Shown: positions 12,402 to 23,000 of the stretch, piece by piece
Position numbering within the stretch: the first letter of the stretch is position 1
Layout: every line of letters begins with the position of its first letter
Assembly: GCA_034509925.1 (NCBI GenBank)
Contig: CM067537.1
Span: 8,301,001-8,365,000 of the forward strand
Reading direction: 5' to 3'
DNA from: Hirudinaria manillensis
Taxonomy: Eukaryota; Annelida; Clitellata; Hirudinida; Hirudinidae
Length of the DNA: 64,000 nucleotides
Program-made: the position numbers and the translations under genes
Notes under the pieces: generated by a model
Database searches by the model: none
Told to the model about the DNA's origin: nothing
Seen by the model: only the letters and a program-made list of their open reading frames with translations

Positions 12402-13820
12402 GTCTGACTTACGAAAAATAAACAATACGATCCGTTATGAAATGCGCGCGTCTATTAAATTTAATTGATAAACTTTAATAACGAATTTTTAATTAAGAAA
12501 TTATTTTAGAATTTTCAATTTAGACATTTTAATTTTTAAAACTTTTTAAGGATTTTTTCTTTTTTTTTCTCCGAACCTTTACAAATTGTTGTCTGCAGAT
12601 GTTTACATTATTAGTTACCTGATTTATAGAATTATTTCAAAATTTCTTTCAAAACCATGTAAATTACGATCCTTCTGAACAAATATAAAAATTATTTTCT
12701 CTAAGAATGATTGACCCTCTTTTCTTTTCCTTTTTTCTAAGGTCGATGCTTGCCACTTTCTGGATTTAGCCTGACAGCATCACTAATGCCTCGAAATTTT
12801 ATTGTACTCCAATATCAATCCACAAGTCAAATGACCGTCAATTGTTTTGTAATTTTAGTCACCAAGAGCGACTTTACCCTAGCTATGAACAGCTGCAATT
12901 TCAAAATGATTGAGAACCATTATAAAAAGTCAACGGCGAGACCAAAATAATCACACAAAAATATGCATAATTTCGCGATTATAAGTATTTTCATCACAAA
13001 TAATAATTCCCTTTTGTAGACACTTTGATCGATTCATATCACATCCCTGTAACCGAACTGTATGACAATGATGATGATGATGATGATATGTGTCCATCGT
13101 AGTCTAAGACTAATTATTACTGGTACAAGTTAGACTCAATGTACAACTGATGATCAACAAATCAGAAGAGGAGTGTGAAACGGATCGTAGTTATAAAGTC
13201 GTCTAAATTGGAAACACATTGGGATTCGACAATTTTGCAACTAATCCTTCTAATAATTGGAAAAGTGGAATTGGAATTCTAATACCTTCTAGAAACACGT
13301 AAGAAGATTATCCGGAAAATCGATTTTCTCTTCTAAAGTTTTAAATTCCTAGTCTAAGGTTTTTTTTTTGGAAACTGAAACTACAGCATCAGATGAAGGA
13401 AGAGAAGATGATGAGGCAAGCTGGAAGGGTGGAGGAGAACTAATCCAAATGCGAGACCGTCACTGGATCCAAACATTCGCTATTCGTGGAAATTTATTTT
13501 CTTTGGGTTTCACCTCTCTCTCTCTCTCCCTCTCTCTATCTCTCTCTCTTCTGATTCTTTGTAATATTTCACCATAACCACTGACTTAAGTCTCAATCCG
13601 AATACATCTGCAGTTCCTGCTGATAGCTAAACCATCCATCTCCACGAAAAAAAAGGCTTTCGAGGCTAGTTCCAGACACGGAGCGTCATCTAAAGCTAAC
13701 GAATCCACTCCGGACGAGAAAGATATCTTCTCCATTACTTCGTTAAACCCCGTGCACGTTTCAATCAATCAATCAATCAAGTAACCAGTCCATAGATCAA
13801 TCAATCAATCAGATGAGTGA
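12402..13820. other. intergenic region without a supported gene
   Basis: It lies between the start of M13 copy B and the stop of the small membrane-protein gene. It holds a (GAT)n run near 13065-13087, a CT-rich microsatellite near 13506-13552 and (AATC)n runs near 13765-13810. Open frames here (for example 13586-13768 minus) have no recognisable similarity and may be 3' untranslated sequence of the next gene. Confidence 0.55.
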
Positions 13821-14701
13821 TTAATCAGGTCGTCGTTCGCCGAACGTAGGGGAGCGTGTGGTGCGTTTCGCGGGATGTTCGATAGATGTCGAGACTGGTC
13901 TTCTCGTTGTACTGAGACCACTGACCTGGCGTACTGAAAATAAGTACATTTCGTTATAAGTACATCCATCAGCGTACAGCGAATCCTTTGTAGCATAACT
14001 TTGATAATAGCGTATTAGCAAGACTGTAATAATAAATACGATTTTCACGTATCAGTTGATTTTAATTTTCAGGAAATTGGGACCAAAGGCTTACCTAAAT
14101 CGTCGATATGTTCGGCCATGGCAAGACTAACTCCGACGAGCAGCATACTGGCAACTATCATCAAGGTCGTCATGACGATGACTGCGCACTTCATCCGTCG
14201 GTACCTGTCGGTTGTTGAAGTTCAATCAGGTACAATTCAATCAAGCAACCAAGCAAAAGGATTATTTCAATTGTTCGAAAGCTAGTCGTATTTGAGTCTT
14301 ATTACATTACGCCTTATTACTTAAATACTTAAGTAATTTGGATTCATTTTGGAAAAATAATAACATCTGTATTGGACATTTAGTCAAATCTTTACACAAG
14401 TACCGCAAAGGTAAAATGCTTTCATCAATGAATAAATAATTACCTCTCAACCAGGAATACGTTTCTAACTCTAAAAAGAATCACCTAATAGCTAACGAGT
14501 CGTCAGATACGGTCTTGTGTAGCCGTGAGCGACTGAGCCGACGCGACGACTTGTAGCAGCGAGCCGAGCTTGCTGCCGAGGTGGTATCAAGGTCGTTCTG
14601 GTTGACTGATATGGGAGGAAGCTTTGCGATGGTGAAACCGGGATATGAAGATGGAGATTCGTCGCTAGATGCATTATAGGGTGACTGGTAGTAAGACATA
14701 C
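13821..14701 (-). CDS. small single-pass membrane protein, unrecognised family
   Basis: Three exons join in phase: 14701-14485, 14204-14095 and 13933-13821. The first begins GT-ATG just after a CCACCAG acceptor and encodes MSYYQSPYNASSDESPSSYP, then a Ser/Arg-rich stretch (SSRRLSRSR) ending SDDSLAIR. The second encodes YRRMK followed by a hydrophobic segment of about 25 residues (from CAVIVMTTLM to VSLAMA), a clear transmembrane helix. The third gives a basic Thr/Ser/Arg-rich tail ending GERRPD and a TAA stop. Splice sites are canonical and phases close (2, then 1). From the first ATG the protein is about 146 residues. The positive RYRRMK before the helix suggests a cytosolic N-terminus (inference). 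The acceptor upstream of the ATG implies at least one more 5' exon; one candidate is 15653-15619. I do not recognise the family. Confidence 0.6.
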
Positions 14702-16870
14702 CTGGTGGAGGGATGGGTGGATGTATGAGTGGGCGAGGCTTAAACTAGTTATTATGATAGGGATTAGTTTAAAGAAATAATTAATAAATATTATATAACT
14801 TATATAAATAAAATAATTACTCGTAATATTTGATCGGTTCATGAACAATATGGCGAAGAAGGAAATGAAGTTCAAATTTACAATGTGATATTCACGGCAT
14901 TATCACATTTATGAGCGCAATTATTTTCAAAACATCCAACATGATAACAAAGAAAAGGCAACTCTACAACACAGCTGTTATCAGAGGTTATCGCTCTTTC
15001 TTTCGCATCTAAATATATAATAAATTTATCAATCCAAAGAATTTAAAAAAAACAACAACATTTAAACTTGGTATTTCAAACTGGCTTATGCACTGGGTTA
15101 TGACAGAAGATACAAGTTTTAAAAACGTCAAATTACATCATGAGGTCGTAATTTCTAATCTGAACTCGCCCTAACCTTTAACTCTTTGTAAGACACCCGC
15201 TAATAGACTTCCGCTTTCAGTTTAAGGTCGTATCTAGGCAGTGGTGTTTTCGTAGTGTTGACGGCAAACAATGTTGTCCAACGACTTAACGTACCATTCC
15301 ATCTTCATCTTCTTTCGAGAAGCATTTCAGATTCGAAATTATTACCAGACCATAATTTCCGACAATAGTCAGAGCTTCTCGAGAATAATTATGAATTAAA
15401 ATATTTTAAATAAATAAATAAAGATATTTATCCAGTTTAATCCAGAGATTATTAACTGGAAACATTCGTCCATCTATCCTTGCGTTGCTTCTTCAATACA
15501 ACCAAAACACTCTGATACGAAGACCGAAGGCGTAGGTGAGATGATGATGGCGATGGTGAGGGGATGATGGTGAGTGCGAGTGAGATATAGGTAAGAGTGA
15601 GAGAGCTTGGTAGGTCACCTGACCGGAAGTCAAAGATCGCGTCGTGGTTTTTGCTGTTATTATATTAAGATGGTGATGATGATGGTGATGACGACAGCCA
15701 GGAAGGGCGATATAAGAATAACGAATAGTCTATATTTGTCCATAGCATGGTTAAATTGTTTCATGGAAGAAAATTATTACCCTCACAGCGTCATTGATTT
15801 GCATAATATTTGAGAAATATTGAAAATATTCTGTGAGACCGCAAACATCTATTAAAGATCCATCTAAATGAACTGCCCTCTAAAAATCCTACTCATTTGA
15901 CCTACTATCCAAACTATCCAATCACGATTTACTTCGTCGTCGCTCTTGGATGACATCATCATCGTCGTCGTCGTCATCATCACCACCACCTCCAGAACCC
16001 CGGGAAAACAGCAGCTGTACGTTGGCTGGCAACCGCAGCGGCCTCTGCACGTAGTGACTGTAAATAGTACCGGAGAAGCCCACGTGACCGATGACGGCAC
16101 GGGATCAATAGATCCGCCCATGACGCTCGTAGCAACACTTTGGACTTAGGATCCGCAATAACGGCACCGCTTGGCCCGCACCGAACCACTCATTTGGAGA
16201 ATCAGAGATTTTGTTTTTTGAGTATTGATGTATGCTGAAGGTCAACAGTTACTATTATAATTTTTATTTCTTGTTCGATGAGAATATTATTTATTTATTA
16301 ATAATAATGAATTATTCACCTCGAAAAGAACATGTTTTTTTTTTGAACGCACCTGAAATTCTAACCGTCACTCAGGTGAAATGCAACTGACAAACTCACC
16401 TGTATAGGTATGCGAACAGGCAAGCAGCAGACGATCAATAGCTTTCGCTTGGGCCTTCATCCCGCTTAACCACTTTCGACGGCCAAAACCAGTGACCCAA
16501 TTCTAACCAATCTGGGTCAAGGCCATGAGTTTTATCGATGACCTTAACCAAGGTTAGGATAAGGTCAACTAGCGGCATTTAAACACCACAACCAACTTTT
16601 GTAATCTTTATCTTAATCATACTGCCAATCAACGATTCAATCGAAGCTTTTCAACCGAACGAACGAACGAACGTCCCTCAATCAATCAATCAATCAATCA
16701 ATCGATCGTCGTCGTCAATCATTCCGCCACGTCGTGCTTAATTGCCACGCGATTCGGCAGACGATCGATAATAGATCGATAATAGATCGAAATGAGACGA
16801 ACCGCAGAAAAGGCTGCGATTTCAAAACCAGAAAATCAATGTCATTACATTAAATTACGTATCCAAAGGG
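14702..16870. other. upstream region of the small membrane-protein gene, possible exons
   Basis: Apart from the 35-bp candidate exon, a GC-richer block at 15950-16180 is open in more than one minus-strand frame. One frame carries a Cys-rich stretch (CRGRCGCQPTYSCCFPG), another reads HYVQRPLRLPANVQLLFSRG followed by Gly and Asp runs. A strong donor-like site (CTATACAG then GTGAGTTTG) sits near 16405 on the minus strand. These could be 5' exons of the same gene, but no phase-consistent chain emerged. Confidence 0.3.
15619..15653 (-). CDS. possible 35-bp upstream exon of the small membrane-protein gene
   Basis: On the minus strand an AATAATAACAG acceptor precedes 35 bases ending GGTCAG before GTGACC. 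Read with one base from an upstream exon it codes KNHDAIFDFRS, has no stop, and its phase 1 end joins the GT-ATG of exon 14701-14485. The fit is suggestive only; it could also be 5' untranslated sequence. Confidence 0.25.
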
Positions 16871-16929
16871 TCTTTGGATCCTTTGAACAAAATAAACAAA
16901 AGCAACGTCGTTGACTTACGAATCCATGG

Positions 16930-17132
16930 AGCAATGATGATGATGATGTTGATGATGATGATGATGATGATGTTGATGATGATGATGATGATGATGATGA
17001 CGATGATGATGATGATCATGATGACGATCATGATGATTGATGAAGACGACGATGATGGTAATGATGATGATGATGATAATGAAGATCATGATGATTGATG
17101 AAGACGACGATGATGATAATGATGATGATGGC
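16930..17132. repeat. (ATG)n-rich microsatellite cluster
   Basis: GATGAT tracts with scattered single-base changes. A segment beginning GATCATGATGATTGATGAAG appears twice, about 57 bases apart. Frames read poly-Met, poly-Asp or poly-His and are not treated as genes. Confidence 0.85.
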
Positions 17133-17275
17133 ACAAGGACAGCTTAATGACCAAAAAGTCGGCAGATTAATCACGGGCTCCCGACATTGATTAACTTCCT
17201 GATCGATAATAAGCCTCACGTCCTCCATAAGAAATAATTCATGCGACGCCAATGACGATGGAGAGCAGGATCACT

Positions 17276-17297
17276 ACCACCACCACCACCAATGTTC

Positions 17298-17329
<32 letters not shown>

Positions 17330-17372
17330 CATCGTTATCATCATCATCATCATCATCGTTATCATCATCAAC
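17276..17372. repeat. (CAT/CAC)n microsatellite
   Basis: CACCAC and CATCAT tracts with CGT interruptions. No coding signal. Confidence 0.85.
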
Positions 17373-17540
17373 CAAGGAGGCAAGATGATGGAATTCCTCT
17401 ACTGCACAAATCGCGTGTCGATCCAAAATCCAAAATGCAAAGCACGATTCATGAACAACACAAAAGTGACTGATTATAAAAAAAAAATGACTAAACTGAA
17501 GAAGCAACAACGACAACAACGACGTTGGTGATGATGACGA

Positions 17541-17561
17541 CGACGACGGTTATCATTATTA

Positions 17562-17628
<67 letters not shown>

Positions 17629-17637
17629 GATTATTAT
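17541..17637. repeat. (ATT)n microsatellite
   Basis: A nearly pure ATT run of roughly 30 copies flanked by CGA/ATC triplets. Confidence 0.85.
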
Positions 17638-17861
17638 TATATGGAAGCAGCAAAAGGATCTGTAATAGCATAGCCATGAAACAATCGCAGACGCATCTGC
17701 TTGGCAAAGACTGGCAAACGTGGTGATGATGACGACGACGATGATGATAGCGATATTGATAATTCCAAAAACATTGTTATCAACGATGTGGCACTATCGC
17801 GTGGCAGAGTAAAATGTTTCTTCTGATTGTTACAAGGATATGTTTACAATAAACTCAATAT

Positions 17862-18064
17862 ACGATATTATGTTAATCATCTCAATATATGTTTTAATAT
17901 GTTAATCATCTCAACATATGTTTTAATATGTTAATCATCTCAATATAAATTTTAATATGTTAATCATCTCAACATATGTTTTAATATGTTAATCATCTCT
18001 TTATATACTTTAATATGTTAATCATCTCAACATATGTTTTAATATGTTAATCATCTCAACATAT
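17862..18064. repeat. 29-bp minisatellite, about 7 copies
   Basis: The unit contains AATATGTTAATCATCTCAAC and then ATATGTTTT. Copies differ by one or a few bases (CAACATATG, CAATATAAA, TTTATATAC). Each unit has an ATATGTTAAT core. No reading frame stays open through it. Confidence 0.85.
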
Positions 18065-18366
18065 ATTAATAAATTGATCAAAATTTTGGATGTTCGTTCA
18101 ATATGGTCTCCAATTCGGACAAAAAACGTGAATCGGAAAAACGTCAACAACAACAACAACAACAATGGTGAAAAAAAAGGTTCCATGATGATAATAATTT
18201 ATAATGATAACAAATAAGATGATGATGACGATGACGATGATAATGATGATGATGATAGTAGTAGGTAGATGGCCAGGGAAATGATGTGCCGCAGCTCAGT
18301 AATCATTCCATGTGCATACAATTATGAGAAGCATGATTACCAACCTCAACAAATGACACCCATCGG

Positions 18367-18550
18367 CCTGAAGTTATAATGATAATGAAGTTATAATAAT
18401 AATGAAGTTATAATAATAATGAAGTTATAATAATAATGAAGTTATAATAATAATAATAAAGTTATAATAATAATAAAGTTATAATAATAATGAAGTTATA
18501 ATAATAATAATAATGAAGTTATAATAATAATAATAATGAAGTTATAATAA
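18367..18550. repeat. GAAGTTATAATAATAAT minisatellite with variable unit length
   Basis: About ten tandem units, each AAGTTATAAT followed by a variable number of AAT triplets and usually ATG, so unit length runs from about 15 to 24 bases. Confidence 0.85.
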
Positions 18551-19268
18551 TAATAACAACGAGTTGATCAATACATGTCAAAGTCACGATCCGAGAGAAG
18601 AATCTTGAAAGCTGTTGCTTTATTAATTAATGACTCATTATTGATTATAATATTATTATTAAATTTAATATTATCAATTATATTATTATTAAATTTATTA
18701 CTACTATTATTAATTATATTATTATTATTAAATTTAATATTACTATTATTGATTATATTATTACAGGGAGTTTAACTCAGCTCGATGATTGAGTACAGGT
18801 AGTACGACTAGGTGCGAACGGACAGAAAGATCGGTAAATGGATGAGCAAACAGGTAGCATGGATGACTTGTGAATTGATGAGTGAACGAATTAATGCACT
18901 CAGTAACGATTGAATGAACACGATCCTCAAATTGATTAGTACACGACCCTGCATCAGGACCACTGACATGACAGACAGACAGACAGATTCGCAGAGGAAC
19001 GAACGACTGATCGAACGAACGAAAGGATAAATAAGCGGCAAAAAAGCGGGGGAAAAGATTCACATGCAGGTGTTGAGCAGTGAATACTACTGATAATAAA
19101 TAAACCAAAGAATAATAATAATAATAATAATAATAATGTAGCAACAAAAATTATCAGGTGAACAAATCTAAAATGCAAATCACTTCTGACTAGCAGATTC
19201 GAAGATGATGACGATGATGATGACAATGTCTAGGATGGTGCCTCAACACATTTGCCAATGGTTATCAT

Positions 19269-19300
<32 letters not shown>

Positions 19301-20045
19301 TCATCACGACTATCACAAAAAAAGCATCGGATCGGATGCAAGCGTAGCAAGCCATGAATAATTTACGATAAATTATATAACGATTAATAAGCAAATTGCT
19401 AAAATCGGCAAATATTTCTCACAAAAAAAACTCTTAAGGCACGAACGAAAGACACTGTAAAAGGATGGCGAGCCCCGAGTCCAGGGCCTTGGGTCGCGAC
19501 CCGAAAAAGCTTTTGCAAGCGGAGAGTTCCACGGGAGACGATTAGCACGAGATAAACATTCACGATCGAATTCAGAGAAGCAGAAGCGCAGGAGACGATG
19601 AGATGTTCTAACTCTGTACGACCTCCAATGGCGAGTGTAAAAGCACCATCGAGTAATAATTAATAATTAATAATAGTTATAATTAATAATAATAATAGTA
19701 ATAACAGTAATAATTTAATTAATGGGATTAGGATCGGGATGCCCCAAACAAGAACCCGAGTAGGAACTGCAATCGCAGCCATCCTGGCGTTCGTCAAGAA
19801 CCGCACGAGATCGGAGGCGATGGGCATCCGCCTTCCGTCGGCATTTTGAAATGACGTTATCATCGTTATCATCATCGCCATCTTTGACGAAAAACATGAC
19901 ATCAGAAGAATTTTATCAAAAGAAAGAAAGAAAGAGAACCGGCATTCCGAGCATTCTGCCACTTCATTCATTCATTCATTCGTTCGTTTATTTGTTCGTT
20001 CACGAGAGAATGATCTCTCACTCGATGGTGGATCGAAACGGTCGA
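18551..20045. other. repeat-rich intergenic region 3' of CASC3
   Basis: It contains ATTATT-rich sequence at 18640-18765, an (AAT)n run near 19107-19137, a (CAT)n run near 19265-19307 and ATTC/GTTC tetranucleotide repeats near 19965-20000. Open frames are low complexity. I see no gene. Confidence 0.55.
19987..19992 (-). promoter_or_regulatory. candidate polyadenylation signal of CASC3
   Basis: AATAAA on the minus strand, about 54 bases after the CASC3 stop codon. Position is plausible but the motif is unverified. Confidence 0.3.
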
Positions 20046-23000
20046 TCACGGTCGATCCTCGGCTCCGTCTTCCAAATCCCGTGGCGACTCCGGCTCGGGT
20101 GCTGTCGGCTCATCAGTCGAAGCGACTTCAACCAAAGCAGAACCATCGTTGTCGTCGTCATTGGCACTGGCTAAGGTCATAGCAGTTCCTAGCGAGGACG
20201 TTGGGGCTTCCGAACTCGGACCCGCGGTGGAATCCTCGGGCGCCGTGGATGCCACGATGGCTTCCGATTCATCACCTTCCACTGTCTGAGAAGAAAAAGA
20301 ATTTACGATTATTATGATAAGAAATTAATAATTTTATTAATTTTGCTAAATATTTGGATTAACAAATAGATATTCAAGGGGATTGCCAAATCATTACTGG
20401 ATTTACTGGATTTACAATTAGATAGCCATTCATAATTTTTAAGATCCCATGGTTGTCTGGGTTAGCCGTATCTTTGGAGAACGAATTTAGAGAACAACAT
20501 CATCACCAACAAAGAACGACGACGATAAACAAAACCCAGCTCGCCGTTCGATAAGAGTCCACAACAACAACAACAAAAACACAGAACAACAACAAAATGA
20601 AAAACCGTCGGACCACTTGAATCCGTCAAATCATAACAAAAGTTTGCATTGCTACGAAACATTAAGCATTAAGCAAGAACACTTTGCTATCTATCTATAA
20701 TGGAATGCAATCGTGGCACGATTTTTGAACTGATGCAAATCACCATCATCATCATCATCACCAACAACAATGATAAATTCTGAAAAACAATTGAGTCATG
20801 GCAGGAATTTAGAGTTTATTATATAAATTATATAACTAACATTAACTCAACATGTTCTTAACATCAAATAATCGTTAAATTAACAAACATATCAACTAAC
20901 ATGATTCTAACTATGCAATTAAATCAATTTTTCAAAATCAATTCCTAAAAAAATAACAAACTAAAAAACGAAATTCATCGACAAGAACCTTCGGATCCAC
21001 GATGCTAAGAATCTTCTTGGTCCGCCCCTTCCTGCCCGCCTCTGCAACCTTCCCTTCTGCATCGAAATAAACAACGCCCGCCTCCGAAAAGCCGTAAAGA
21101 CCTCCAGGCCACTTCTTTGATCCGGAGGAGCGGCACTCGTACTGGAACTTCTGCAGTTCCGGCGAAAAGTACACCGTGCCTCCCCTGACCTCGATGGGGC
21201 AAGCCTTGTGCGCCCTCTGCCAACACCTGGTCTGAACCGGGGTTATCTCGTACAGGGTGGCGCCGCCCGGCTTGGACCGGGTCTCGGAGACCTCGCCCTC
21301 GGACGATCGGACGCCGCTCTCGAAAGCCGCGGCGTGCGGGGAGAGCTTGGAGGCTGCCACTATGCTGGCAGTGACTGCGGACGAAGACGTCACCTCTAAA
21401 GACGAAGAAGATGAAGAAGAGATGGAAGCAGTCGAAGGTGCCACCGACGTGGCTGCACTAGAAACGGAAACGGAATTCACGGCCGTCTTTCCTTGTTGAC
21501 CCATCGAGGGCAGAGCAAAGGATCTGCTTCCTGGGATGTTTCCCAAGTTATTGAATGTCTGCCTGTAGGGCATCTGGTGCTGATGGAAGGTCTGGAAAGG
21601 TTTCAACAGAGTGCAATGCTTCGAGTTGAACCTGAACCAATGCTTGGGATGGGGAGTGTTTCTCTGTGGTCCAGCCTGGAAGAGGGAAGTAGGTCTGGAG
21701 ACGACTGCAGCCACGGAAGCGGAGGCGGATGAAGTGGAGGACGATGCGTTCGAGGAAGCGGGAGGCGGAGTCGAGGGAACGCCGACCGACGACGGCGATG
21801 CCAGGGCAGCGCTCGAAGAGGGAGCCGACTGGCCGGAGGCGGAGGATGGGCGAAGCCTGGGAGGAGATGGAATTGGAGGGGGGAGGTGCTGACCCGTGGG
21901 GAGCGACAGAGCCTGTGATGAAGCCAAGATGAAGGGCACCGGCGTCACTCTCACCGGAAGGGCCAGCAACGGGGGAGGATTGCGATGGGAGTTGAGACCG
22001 AGAATCGAGGCGGCGTTCCTTCCCATGCCGGAAGGAATGTGGGGTCCGGATTGGTGCCTCTGCGAACCTTGGAACAGAGGACCTGCCGGAAGAATGAATG
22101 CGGCTGGGAGGAAGGAAGACGCTGGAGCGGGGTTGTTGAAAGCGTTCGGGCGGAAGATCCTGTTCCTGGGAGGAGCTGGAAATCGAGGATTGAAGGTGGA
22201 CTTGTTACGAACTGGATGGGAAAAAATAAGAATTTCATCGTCATCATGAATGACTAGTGATATCAATAAGATATTAATGAGATATCAATGAGATATGGCA
22301 TTTCTGATACCTCGTCCGTCCATTCCACTCCTCTGCGTCGAGAACCGCTTTTCGTTCGAAATCTCATCCTCCGTCGAGACGACTTTCTGACTTCCCGTCG
22401 TTCTGTCTCCATTCTGTCGGTCCACGCCCCCTTCCTTGTCCTGCCGCTGACCGGCAGCATCCGTGGCCCTTTTGACAATCACGTCGTCGTCGTGCTGGAC
22501 GTCGGCCTTGTCCGAACGGGCGGCGTTCGACGTGACACAAGCTGCAGACGAAGCGTCAGTCGTCTTGGCAACCGAATAAACCACAGAGTCGGCAGAGCTG
22601 CGTGAAGATCGCGTCCTGGCGCAGCAGGTTACGGGTGGCAGAATGTCCGATATGAGTCCGCCTGGAATGACGGAGAGTAACAATAGCAAACTAAAGCAAA
22701 AGGTGGATGGTGCTGGTGGTTATGGTTATGATGACAACAATAGACAAATGGCAAAATCCGATTTTGAAATTCATCAAAATTCAATAAATAAAAAAAAGTT
22801 CTCCTTTGTGGAAGGCATTTGAATTTGGATCGACCGAAGCAAGCAAACAAATAAACAATCAATCAAGCAAGCAAGCAGACCTTGGCCGGCGACAAGCGAT
22901 GACTTCTCGACGGAGCTGTTCCTGATCGTTGCCGACGAAGAGTACGACGATGACGTCGACAGAACTTCCTGCACGTCTTCCGAGTCATCGTTGGCCTTCT

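Noticed and set aside
21005..22257. Several plus- and minus-strand frames over CASC3 exon 7
   Set aside because: Shadow frames of a GC-rich exon whose own frame is fixed by in-phase splicing on both sides.
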